From Sinonovacula constricta (taxonomy: Eukaryota; Mollusca; Bivalvia; Cardiida; Solecurtidae), in the NCBI GenBank assembly GCA_007844125.1, contig CM017558.1:43378376-43442375 (forward strand): a DNA stretch of 64,000 nucleotides, written 5' to 3'. The notes beneath the pieces were generated by a model, which had not been told where the DNA came from, did no database searches, and was given only the letters and a program-made list of their open reading frames with translations. The position numbers and the translations under genes were made by a program. This document shows, in pieces, positions 1 through 12,000 of the stretch (within the stretch, counting starts at the first letter, position 1; each line of letters begins with the position of its first letter).

Positions 1-370
1 CCTTGGCCTGGACCAAGGGTCATAGATTTATAGTTGACCCACCCGGTTCCCTGGCGGCTAAAATGTCTCACATCAAATAACAACATACCAACACACCATG
101 ATATAAGACGATAGTAACGTAAAGGAAATATGGCATTGTAATGAAATGATTAAAGGATCGTAAGATTGCAATAAATGAAACTGATTAGTAACAAACTTAC
201 TGCGGGTAACTAGACGGGTAGTTAGGAGAACTGACTGTCTGGCGGTCCGTGGAGCTTGCTATGAGGTTTAAGTCGGACGATAAACAGGCTGCAAAACCTG
301 GAATGAAAAATCATATTTTTTCTTTTAATTTTATTCCTACAAACAACTAGTGTCTGTGTTTAATCCAAAC
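1..370. other. unassigned left edge
   Basis: No gene, RNA or recognisable mobile element is visible here. The sequence is AT-rich and non-repetitive, and it could be intergenic or intronic DNA of a gene lying to the left. Confidence 0.5.
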
Positions 371-440
371 ATAGCATAATAACAGGAATATGTAGCATAA
401 TAACAGGAATATGTAGAATAATAACAGGAATATGTAGAAT
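371..440 (+). repeat. short 21-bp tandem repeat, about 3 copies
   Basis: The motif agcataataacaggaatat recurs about three times, with a shortened variant (agaataataac...). It lies about 80 bp before the large minisatellite but is unrelated in sequence. Confidence 0.75.
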
Positions 441-520
441 ATGCTGTCTTTTTCTGCCTCTATTCAATTGTCTCTTCATTGCTCTTCATTTCTGACAAAG
501 GTATCATCTTCATGCATAAC

Positions 521-3500
521 GAAACATGGACCCCACTATATTATCAATGGCATCAAACATACAACATGGACCCCACTATATTATCAATGGCATCAAACAT
601 ACAACATGGACCCCACTATATTATCAATGGCATCAAACATACAACATGGACCCCACTATATTATCAATGGCATCAAACATGGACCCCACTATATTATCAA
701 TGACATCAAACATGGACCCCACTATATTATCAATGGCATCAAACATACAACATGGACCCCACTATATTATCAATGGCATCAAACATGGACCCCACTATAT
801 TATAAATGGCATCAAACATGGACCCCACTATATTATCAATGACATCAAACATGGACCCCACTATATTATCAATGACATCAAACATGGACCCCACTATATT
901 ATCAATGGCATCAAACATGGACCCCACTATATTATCAATGGCATCAAACATACAACATGGACCCCACTATATTATAAATGACATCAAACATGGACCCCAC
1001 TATATTATCAATGACATCAAACATGGACCCCACTATATTATCAATGGCATCAAACATGGACCCCACTATATTATCAATGACATCAAACATGGACCCCACT
1101 ATATTATCAATGACATCAAACATGGACCCCACTATATTATCAATGACATCAAACATGGACCCCACTATATTATCAATGGCATCAAACATGGACCCCACTA
1201 TATTATCAATGGCATCAAACATGGACCCCACTATATTATCAATGGCATCAAACATACAACATGGACCCCACTATATTATCAATGACATCAAACATGGACC
1301 CCACTATATTATCAATGGCATCAAACATGGACCCCACTATATTATCAATGGCATCAAACATACAACATGGACCCCACTATATTATCAATGACATCAAACA
1401 TGGACCCCACTATATTATCAATGACATCAAACATGGACCCCACTATATTATCAATGGCATCAAACATGGACCCCACTAAATTATAAATGACATCAAACAT
1501 GGACCCCACTATATTATCAATGGCATCAAACATGGACCCCACTATATTATCAATTGCATCAAACATACAACATGGACCCCACTATATTATCAATGACATC
1601 AAACATGGACCCCACTATATTATCAATGGCATCAAACATGGACCCCACTATATTATCAATGGCATCAAACATACAACATGGACCCCACTATATTATCAAT
1701 GACATCAAACATGGACCCCACTATATTATCAATGACATCAAACATGGACCCCACTATATTATCAATGGCATCAAACATGGACCCCACTAAATTATAAATG
1801 ACATCAAACATGGACCCCACTATATTATCAATGACATCAAACATGGACCCCACTATATTATCAATGACATCAAACATGGACCCCACTATATTATCAATGG
1901 CATCAAACATGGACCCCACTATATTATCAATGACATCAAACATGGACCCCACTATATTATCAATGGCATCAAACATACAACATGGACCCCACTATATTAT
2001 CAATGACATCAAACATGGACCCCACTATATCATAAATGACATCAAACATGGACCCCACTATATTATCAATGGCATCAAACATACAACATGGACCCCACTA
2101 TATTATCAATGACATCAAACATGGACCCCACTATATTATCAATGGCATCAAACATGGACCCCACTATATTATCAAAGGCATCAAACATGGACCCCACTAT
2201 ATTATCAATGACATCAAACATGGACCCCACTATATTATCAATGGCATCAAACATGGACCCCACTATATTATAAATGGCATCAAACATGGACCCCACTATA
2301 TTATCAATGACATCAAACATGGACCCCACTATATTATCAATGGCATCAAACATGGACCCCACTATATTATCAATGGCATCAAACATACAACATGGACCCC
2401 ACTATATTATAAATGGCATCAAACATACAACATGGACCCCACTATATTATCAATGACATCAAACATACAACATGGACCCCACTATATTATCAATGGCATC
2501 AAACATACAACATGGACCCCACTATATTATCAATGACATCAAACATGGACCCCACTATATTATCAATGGCATCAAACATACAACATGGACCCCACTATAT
2601 TATAAATGGCATCAAACATACAACATGGACCCCACTATATTATCAATGACATCAAACATACAACATGGACCCCACTATATTATCAATGACATCAAACATG
2701 GACCCCACTATATTATCAATGGCATCAAACATGGACCCCACTATATTATCAATGGCATCAAACATACAACATGGACCCCACTATATTATCAATGACATCA
2801 AACATGGACCCCACTATATTATCAATGGCATCAAACATACAACATGGACCCCACTATATTATCAATGACATCAAACATGGACCCCACTATATTATCAATG
2901 ACATCAAACATGGACCCCACTATATTATCAATGGCATCAAACATACAACATGGACCCCACTATATTATCAATGACATCAAACATGGACCCCACTATATTA
3001 TCAATGGCATCAAACATACAACATGGACCCCACTATATTATAAATGGCATCAAACATACAACATGGACCCCACTATATTATCAATGACATCAAACATGGA
3101 CCCCACTATATTATCAATGGCATCAAACATACAACATGGACCCCACTATATTATCAATGACATCAAACATGGACCCCACTATATTATCAATGGCATCAAA
3201 CATGGACCCCACTATATTATCAATGGCATCAAACATACAACATGGACCCCACTATATTTTCAATGACATCAAACATGGACCCCACTATATTATCAATGAC
3301 ATCAAACATGGACCCCACTATATTATCAATGGCATCAAACATACAACATGGACCCCACTATATTATCAATGACATTAAACATGGACCCCACTATATTATC
3401 AATGGCATCAAACATACAACATGGACCCCACTATATTATCAATGACATCAAACATGGACCCCACTATATTATCAATGGCATCAAACATGGACCCCACTAT

Positions 3501-3766
3501 ATTATCAATGGCATCAAACATGGACCCCACTATATTATCAATGGCATCAAACATACAACATGGACCCTACTATATTATCAATGACATCAAACATGGACCC
3601 CACTATTTTATTAATGGCATCAAACATGGACCCCACTATATTATCAATGGCATCAAACATGGACCCCACTATATTATCAATGACATCAAACATGGACCCC
3701 ACTATATTATCAATGACACCAAACATGGACCCCACTATATTATCAATGGCATCAAACATACAACAT
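521..3766 (+). repeat. minisatellite A, 33/40-bp units, about 90 copies
   Basis: A 33-bp unit (starts atggaccccactatatta, ends catcaaac) is repeated head-to-tail over 3.2 kb. Some units carry a 7-bp extension (atacaac) before the next atggacccc, giving 40 bp. Most variation is at one site (atGGcatc versus atGAcatc) and at ttatCaat versus ttatAaat, and copies are otherwise nearly identical. Because 33 is divisible by three and the unit lacks stops in several frames, it gives long open frames on both strands (11-residue repeats such as MDPTILSMASN). Each 40-bp unit shifts frame. I read these as a by-product of the repeat, not genes. Confidence 0.97.
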
Positions 3767-6045
3767 TCACACAGAAAACATGTTGATCACGTTAATCATA
3801 AATACACCTTCCAGTGTAATATAACAGTAGTAGTGTACAAGTAAATAGTAATTTTATAAATTTTACGTCATACTGACAACAAACAAAACTTTAATAGGTT
3901 GATTATACAATGCACGTATATTCACTTATAACGCTGTGTCACAGTTATGAATATAAATTATGAATAATTAAATAACAATGTTAATAGAAATCATAGGGCG
4001 GTGTAAATAATGATCAGATTTAACACTACTGAACCAAATTATTCAAAGAAACAAAGACAAACAGAGCAAAAACAATGAAAGAAGAGCATTAAAGATGGTG
4101 TCGGAAAGTTTGTCTTCATCAAATACAAGTAAACCTGGACTTGTGGGAATTGGGGCATAACTTCTTCAAAAAGTCAAACCTAAGTCTAAGAAAATACTTT
4201 TTTGAACACTGTATCCGAAAATTTTAGCTACTCGGCTTATTGTTTATGACTGGAGTAAATAGTTGACGTATATTACCACATCACAGTGCGGAAGAATACA
4301 AAAATGTGGCGCAAAAAGAAACTGCTTAAAAAAGTTGAAAAGAGAAGCAATGTGTTTGATTCCACGACCTCTTTATCAATTTTTCGAAGAACGTAATGTT
4401 TATAAATAATCTAGTGAACCGAACTGATGTATCTTATTCATTTATTTATTGTGGTTCAACACAGTTTTGATTTTTTAAAAAAGAAAAATAAAATAGTGCT
4501 AATTTGATCAACTGTCCAGTCGATTTACATACATTCTTTTATGGAGAACGAAGACTTTCAGCGTTATGAAATAAGTCAAGTTTTAGCAATGTTGTAAGCT
4601 AATTAAAACATGTAGTAAGTCTATAAGTAGTTATTTTATCTATGCACTAGGTTGTATTATGATAAACTTGGCCAATGTTATACGTTAAAGTCATTTATAG
4701 TTTAAATGTGAACATGTAAGTTTGGACGTCTGATATTTCTAGTAAACTAGTTTCACATCACGTGGCTTAACAACGGAATCCTGTCAGCCATATTAATAAG
4801 GACTAGTCACTCAGCCTAGCGTCAATCGCGATGTGAAAAAACAACAACAATGGTTGACCTAATATCATCGGAGTTCGTAGGTAAGTTTTACTATTATTTC
4901 ACACAATTTTAGGCAAATGTCTCATTCTGATATTAGCACAATAATTACACAAGACATATTTTAACTATTTTCACAAAATATGTGGCTGGAATCAAGGGAG
5001 ACGCCCGCTATCATACATCAATTATTGTTGTTTGATTTGTCTCCCTTTTTTTCTTTTATGTTGTTGAAACGTGTCTGTTGGTAAATTGTTTAACACTGGC
5101 TTTGGCATCGGAGACTGTAGTTTCCGTCTCGTGTCTCGTGATAAAACACAAAATTAGTATCAAAAATGATGGATTAAGACCAGGCGAATTTCGTTAAAGT
5201 TCTAAAAAATATTTCTGAGTCGAACTTAATGTTCACAATAAACTTTGTGTACTCATCTGGTAAAACATACGCTGACCCTGAGCAACAACATAAAATGTTA
5301 TAGAATGTATTCTAGTAACGCTTTAAGTGGTCCAACAGTAGAACATACGTATAGTTGTAACGTCTGCAATTTGGTAGAATATGTTCAACAAATGTTAACC
5401 TGATTGTGCGAGTACTTGACACATTCAATACCTGTTTACCTTGTGTGGAGGTGAAAGGTTGTTTTTTTCGGAAACGCCCAGATGCGTTGCATGGAAGTCA
5501 GAACTAGAATGGGGTATCCGACAGTTTGGAACATCCTAGTGTATAATATATGTTCTGGTAGAGCATGTCATTATGTCGGATTTGCAGCGGTGGGAGCGGC
5601 GGGTGGTCCTTAAATGTTTTTAAACGAATTTAAATTATTAATATTTGTGTAAAATCATATAGCATACACCTCCCAGCCCCCCCCCCCTCACCTCTCCGAG
5701 CCGCAACTCTACTCGTACATAGGGATCTCACTCAATTTGATCACGATTGCTTGTTTGAGAAAATAATGGCCCAAATTGTGGGATACGACATTTAATGTCA
5801 TGAGAACTCTTTTAACAAATTTGACATTTTGACAGTAATTAAATCTCGATTTGTAAAATATTTATAATTTAAAAAAAACATCACCACGATCATTTTGACA
5901 TGGATAAAACCATCTGATCCAAATCGGCTGCTGCCCCCTAGGGCAAATATTCCTAGTTACCTGTAGTTTGTGTAAAAAAATACAATGTAGAAAATATATG
6001 GGTTAGTAAGCATCATGAAGTTGGACATCTTCAATTAAATCTTAC
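3767..6045. other. mostly unique sequence between two minisatellites
   Basis: About 2.3 kb of AT-rich, largely single-copy DNA. It contains one weak candidate first exon (4850-4880, plus) and borders another (6046-6118, minus). A C-run lies near 5680, and a fragment of a dispersed TIR motif (ggtatccgacagtttgg) at 5513-5535 also occurs in the MITE at 27.6 kb. No continuous coding region is seen. Confidence 0.5.
4850..4880 (+). CDS. candidate first coding exon, unknown gene
   Basis: An ATG in a favourable context (acaacaATGG) opens a short frame reading MVDLISSEFV plus one base. It is followed by a strong splice donor (gtaagt) at 4881. No downstream partner exon could be recognised, and a chance occurrence is entirely possible. 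Product unknown. Confidence 0.2.
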
Positions 6046-6118
6046 CTGTTCGAAATGTTGCGCCTAAAATGAGTAGCAGCAGGTCACTCATTGTCGTCGG
6101 AATCATTTTGGTTGTCAT
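6046..6118 (-). CDS. candidate signal-peptide-like first exon, unknown gene
   Basis: On the minus strand an ATG begins MTTKMIPTTMSDLLLLILGA, a short hydrophobic stretch that could be a signal peptide. A consensus donor (cag|gtaag) follows at 6045. The 22-bp minisatellite begins about 65 bp upstream of this start. No partner exon was identified to the left, so this is a pattern-based suggestion only. Confidence 0.22.
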
Positions 6119-6181
6119 TGGTCCTAAGGAGATCTGGATCAGCAACATATTGACATTGAAATACTAAGGATAAACGGTCAG

Positions 6182-7797
6182 TCAACATTGTTATATGGGT
6201 GGATCAACATTGTTATATGGGTGGATCAACATTGTTATATGGGTGGATCAACATTGTTATATGGGTGGATCAACTTTGTTATATGGGTCGATCAACATTG
6301 TTATATGGGTCGATCAACTTTGTTATATGGGTGGATCAACGTTGTTATATGGGTCGATCAACATTGTTATATGGGTCGATCAACTTTGTTATATGGGTGG
6401 ATCAACATTGTTATATGGGTCGATCAACATTGTTATATGGGTCGATCAACATTTTAATATTGGTCCATCAACATTGTTATATGGGTCGATCAACATTGTT
6501 ATATGGGTCGATCAACATTGTTATATGGGTCGATCAACATTGTTATATGGGTCGATCAACATTGTAATATTGGTTGGATCAACATTGTTATGTGGGTGGA
6601 TCAACATTTTAATATTGGTCCATCAACATTGTTATATGGGTCGATCAACATTGTTATATGGGTCGATCAACATTGTTATATGGGTCGATCAACATTGTTA
6701 TATGGGTCGATCAACATTGTTATATGGGTCGATCAACATTGTTATATGGGTCGATCAACATTGGGTCGATCTACATTGTTATATGGGTCGATCAACATTG
6801 GGTCGATCAACATTGTTATATGGGTCGATCTACATTGTTATATGGGTCGATCAACATTGGGTCGATCAACATTGTTATATGGGTCGATCAACATTGGGTC
6901 GATCAACATTGTTATATGGGTCGATCAACATTGTTTCATGGGTGGATCAACATTGTAATATTGGGTGGATCAACATTGTTATGTGGGTGGATCAACATTT
7001 TAATATTGGTCCATCAACATTGTTTTATGGGTCGATCAACATTGTAATATTGGTCGATCAACATTGTTATATGGGTGGATCAACATTGTTATATGGGTGG
7101 ATCAACATTGTAATATTGGTCCATCAACATTGTTATATGGGTCGATCAACATTGTAATATGGGTCCATCAACATTGTTATATGGGTGGATCAACATTGTT
7201 ATATGGGTGGATCAACATTGTTATATGGGTCGATCAACATTGTAATATTGGTCGATCAACATTGTTATATGGGTGGATCAACATTGTTATATGGGTGGAT
7301 CAACATTGTTATATGGGTGGATCAACATTGTAATATTGGTCCATCAACATTGTTATATGGGTCGATCAACATTGTAATATTGGTCCATCAACATTGTTAT
7401 AAGGGTCAATCAACAATGCAATCAACATTGTAATATTGGTCGATCAACATTGTAAAATTGGTGGATCCACGTTGTAGTGTGGGTCATTCCAAATTGTAAT
7501 ATAGGTGGATCAACAATATGAAATGGGTGGATCCACAATGTAATATGGGTGGATCCACAATGTAATATGGGTGGCTGGGTGGATCTACATTGTAATATGT
7601 GTTGATCAACATTATAAAATGAACTGATCAACATTGTAATATGGGTGGATCCACATAGTAATATGGGTGAACCCACATTGTAATATGGGTGGATCCACAT
7701 AGTAATATGGGTGAACCCACATTGTAATATGGGTGGATCCACATAGTAATATGGGTGGATATACATTGTAATATGGGTGGGTCAACTTTGTAATATG
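6182..7797 (+). repeat. minisatellite B, 22-bp units, about 70 copies
   Basis: The unit contains cattgttatatgggt followed by cgatcaa or ggatcaa. The first 1.25 kb is homogeneous. Several units near 6760-6900 lose the ttatat block and become 11-bp half units (cattgggtcgatcaa). From about 7430 the array changes character: units become gtggatccac-attgtaatatggg, with the palindrome GTGGATCCAC, and diverge more. Open frames through the array are repeat artefacts. Confidence 0.96.
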
Positions 7798-7880
7798 ATT
7801 ATAATATAATCCATATCAATATATTCCATGCAAGGCAATATCGATAGCGGAGTGTTGTCGTATAATACATCATTATTAAA

Positions 7881-8108
7881 ATGTCAAACCAAAATCAAAG
7901 TCAAAACAAAATTAAACAAAATATTTATGAGTTTTTTCATGGTCTCACTAAAGCAGGTGAGTTTGTATGGCGGTATTTTTCATATGAAGTATTCGGTGAG
8001 AATATTCCTGTACGACGACGACACACTTTAATAATGAAACCATATAAACGTTCAAGACATTTCTGTAACAATGCAAAGACAGCTGAATTAATCTGCATGA
8101 CAGTTTAA
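7881..8108 (+). CDS. hypothetical 75-codon open frame, probably not a gene
   Basis: An ATG-initiated frame begins MSNQNQSQNKIKQNIYEFFHG and ends shortly before the retrotransposon insertion. A splice-donor-like caggtgag sits inside it at about 7952, so it could also be read as a short exon of 73 bp. I recognise no family or neighbouring exon, and the composition gives little support for coding. Confidence 0.15.
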   Translation: MSNQNQSQNKIKQNIYEFFHGLTKAGEFVWRYFSYEVFGENIPVRRRHTLIMKPYKRSRHFCNNAKTAELICMTV

Positions 8109-8177
8109 TAATTAGTACTTAAATTAAACAAAGAAAGCCAGAAGGAACATATAGAGATGTGGAGGAAATGAGACATA

Positions 8178-8964
8178 TGTAGTGAAAAAAAGAGTAACGA
8201 GTTCGCCCGAGTCAGGTAATTACTTCCCTTTATACAAATGTACCGCCCGAGATATGGAATTACTCCCCTTTAATAATTGTCCAATGTTCTAGATAGTACA
8301 ATCTACCTGTCGGAACGTAAAACTAAATCTGTATATATGATTGCAGCTTTTTCAAGTCGAGGGATGCGAGAGGAAACTCTCATATTTTGCTTGCTGACCA
8401 TCGCTTGGTTAGTTATAAGCGGTCCGAGATCCAGGCTTCTGTTATCTGGCCTTTTGAGGTTGCAGGTGCAAGCCGGTCAAGCTTCCAGTGGGCTTTGGCA
8501 GTGGGATCGTTCGCGAAGGCACGCCTACAAGCCCCAGAGTCGGAAGGCCGCGCTTAATCCGGTGGCTGAAGAGGGCTGGTGCTCTTAGCTTGTGGGTGCA
8601 AGCCGGTCAGGCTTCGAGTGGGCAACGGCAGTGGGATCGTTCGCGAAGGCGCGCCGTACAAGCCCCGAGAAGGGAGACCGCGCTTAATCCTGCACTAGGA
8701 GCGTGCGTGCCTGGCATTGTATGTGTTGCGTTAGTGTGCTAGGTAGGATTCTGTTAGTTAAGTAGGCTTGGTGTAGTGTGTGTCGGCTCCCTCCATTCTG
8801 TATTGTTCCGTTACTTCTTAGGGCTCGGGCGCACATAGGTTTCACTTGAGATCAGGCAGACCGTGTATAGTGTTTGCATACTTAGTCTCTATTTGAATAG
8901 TTAGGTCGTATTGAAACCGTCTGTGTGTGCGCCCAGCAACTCGTGCCCCGCTCGGCACGTTACA
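8178..8964 (+). repeat. 5' LTR of the gypsy element
   Basis: Starts TGTAGTG and ends GTTACA. It matches the 3' LTR across its length apart from lacking a 15-bp segment (near 8720). It contains an internal direct repeat: about 96 bp beginning ggtgcaagccggtc at 8465 recurs at 8595, a spacing of 130 bp. The two open frames inside it (103 and about 84 codons) occur identically in both LTRs and are not genes. Confidence 0.95.
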
Positions 8965-8969
8965 ATAAT

Positions 8970-8987
8970 TGGTGGCAGCGGTGGGAT
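8970..8987 (+). other. primer binding site candidate
   Basis: TGGTGGCAGCGGTGGGAT starts 6 bases after the 5' LTR. Its position and leading TGG fit a site complementary to a tRNA 3' end. I cannot say which tRNA. Confidence 0.6.
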
Positions 8988-9024
8988 ACTGTGACATCCA
9001 TACTTGTCACGCCCAGGCTTCAAT

Positions 9025-12000
9025 ATGGAGGGGAGCGATGATAGATTGTCCCGTTTAGAAGAAGAGTTAGCTTCGTTGAAGCTAGAGCACGAGGGCATCA
9101 AACTGGAGAATGCAAGCCTAAGAGTAGAGGTGGAGTTGCTGTCTGTTAGATGTGAGGTTGCGGAAATGAAGGCACAAATGACGCCGCGTCCCGGGAGTCA
9201 TACAGAGCTGTTGTCGACTCGGACAACTGAAGCCAAACAGAAACGTAGGCTCCCAGAAATCCCGGCGTATGTAGGAGCCAGAGCTCCCAGTATTATCAGC
9301 ATTGATGTCCCCAGGACGCCAGAGGCTGCAGGGAGGACTAAAGACTCACTGGTGACTCCGTTGCATGGGATCAATGAAGCCAACATCACATTTCGACGGC
9401 CAAAGGCCTCAACGAAGCCAGTTACACGGGTGAAAGCAGCGACATATGATGGCGTTAGCTCGTGGCGAGATTTCAAGGCACACTTTGAAACTTGTGCGGA
9501 GATCAATGGATGGTCGTATGTGGAGCAAGGGCTGTATCTGGCAGTGTCACTGAAAGGCCAGGCACAGGGCGTCTTGAGCAATCTAGCTGGGAACGCGAGA
9601 GACTATGACTCGCTTGTCTTAGCTCTCGAGGAACGATTTGCTCCACCAAACCAGACAGAGTTGTATCGAGTACAACTGAGGGAGCGCCGGCAACGGGCTT
9701 CAGAGAGTCTTGCTGAGTTAGGCCAAGATATTAGAAGGCTGACAAACCTCGCTTACCCGTCGGCTCCCATGGACGTGAGGGAGACATTGGCCAAAGAGCA
9801 GTTTCTGGATGCTCTGCATAATGTTGAGATGAGGCTCCGTGTGAAGCAGTCACGGCCATTCAGCCTCAACGATGCAATCCGCCATGCTGTGGAGTTAGAG
9901 GCTTTCAACAAAGCCGAGAGAGCGAAGGTTGATGGGCAGGGCATCGTACAAGTGTCCAGTAGTGAGAATGTATTGCTCGAGAAGATGGAGAAGCTTCAGA
10001 CCTTCATGCAAGAAATGAGTAAAGAGCTGAATATTCTGAAAAAAAGAGCATATACACCACAACATTCAGAACGTGCGGCGCGTCAAGGCTCAGAGCGTCG
10101 GTGTTATGGTTGTGGCTCCAAAGAGCACGTATTGAGGAATTGCCCTACCAGGTTCAGACGGAGAGGGGGACAAAGACCTCAGGCTCCATCTTTAAAGCAA
10201 GAGAAGCCGCGTGAAAGTGTTGGTAGGATCGGCAGTGGATTATACCTCCCCGCAAAATGCCTAGGAGTAAGATTACTCGGACTGATAGACACGGGTGCTT
10301 CAATATCTGTTCTATCGTCACGGGTGTGGGATGTTGGCACGCAGGAAGCAAGGAGCACGTTGATGCCATATGATACAGAGTTGTATACCGCATCAGGGGA
10401 CCCGTTGCGAGTGAAAGGTGTCACAGAGCTATCGGTGGGGATTGGAGATGAAGTCCTGACTACAAAGGTTGTCGTGGCTGATATTGACTGTGATCTTCTT
10501 CTCGGCCTGGATTTCATGGAAGCTCATTGTTGCAAACTTGATTTAGTGCGTCAGAAGATCGAAGTAAGGGGGAAATGGTTACAGCTAAAAAGAGCATTCA
10601 GTGGAGGCTGTTACCGAGTACGTCTTTCAAAAGACACACTGATACCTGCTAGAACAGAGGTTGTTGTGCAGGGAAGCGTACTTGCGTATAAAAATGATTG
10701 TACTGGACCTTACTTGGTAGAACCTTCGAAGAAAATGTTAGAGAAAGGAACGTCCCTGGTCGCCAGATCCTTGGTTGATGGGTCTTCAATGGTTCCTATC
10801 CGTATAATGAATGTGTCAGAGGAAGATCAACTACTCCATCAGAACACTGTTGTGGCGAGCCTTAGTCCAGTTCTGGTCGAATTGGGGCATCGCAGTCTGA
10901 ATAAGCGTACCGACGTTCCAAAGCATTTACACGAACTGTACTCACGTTCTGTCCAAGGCATGGAGCCAGAGCAACAGAAGAGTGTAGCCGAGCTGTTGAC
11001 CAGGCATTCGTCGGCCTTTTCGACCAGCGATGAGGACTTGGGTAGAACCGGAGTGGTTAGACACAAGATAAATACAGGTGATGCTCAGCCAATTAAGCAG
11101 CCACTAAGAAGAGCCCCTGTGTACTTGAACGCCGACATTGATGAACAAATTTCCGACATGCTTCGGCGTGGAATTATTCAGCCGTCCACAAGCCCCTGGG
11201 CAAGTGGTATCGTGATGGTTACCAAGAAAGATGGCACAAAGCGCTTCTGTGTTGACTATAGGCGCTTGAATGATGTGACCCTAAAAGATTCATACCCGCT
11301 CCCACGCATCGATGATTCTCTTGATCAGTTGGCGGGTGCACAGTGGTTTTCATGCCTGGATCTTAATGCAGGGTACTGGCAGGTAGAGCTTGATGAGGCG
11401 GACAGAGAGAAGACTGCGTTTTCATCCAGACAAGGGTTGTTTGAATTTCGAGTCATGCCTTTTGGCCTGTGCAATGCCCCAGCAACCTTTGAACGCCTGA
11501 TGGAGACAGTCTTGGCTGGATTGAATTGGCAAATATGCCTTATATACTTAGACGATGTAATTGTACACGGGCGGACTTTTGAGGAAATGTTTCATAATCT
11601 CGACCAAGTTTTCACAAGACTCAGTTCAGCAGGCCTCAAATTGAAGCCAAAGAAATGCCAGCTGTTCCGAGATGAGGTTCAGTATCTCGGTCACATTGTG
11701 TCTAGGAATGGCATAAGGACAGATCCTGCAAAGGTAGAAGCCATAAGAGAGTGGCCGGAACCTAGGTGTCTTCGCGAGGTGCGGTCGTTCCTTGGTTTGT
11801 GCGGGTACTATCGTCGATTTATTCGCGATTTCGCCAAGATTGCCAAGCCTCTTCACAGACTGACTGAAAAGGGAGAAAAATTCGACTTCGACACGAGTTG
11901 TCGAACTGCCTTTGCCACGTTGAAAAGATGCTTGACTGAGGCGCCCGTGCTTGCTCACCCAAACTTCAACGAACAGTTCATTCTAGACACTGATGCTTGC

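Noticed and set aside
521..3766. CRISPR-like array
   Set aside because: Repeats are contiguous with no unique spacers, and the DNA is clearly eukaryotic.
441..3844. Many long repetitive open frames on both strands
   Set aside because: They are translations of the 33/40-bp minisatellite; reading frames change at every 40-bp unit and there is no promoter, intron or non-repeat coding sequence.
6188..7433. Open frames of 82-320 codons (WVDQHCYMGRSTLLYG type)
   Set aside because: Artefacts of the 22-bp minisatellite; 22 is not a multiple of three, so all frames cycle through the same peptide.
8277..8588. 103-codon open frame in the gypsy 5' LTR (and its twin at 13098)
   Set aside because: Identical copies in both LTRs, no family resemblance, overlaps the expected LTR promoter region.
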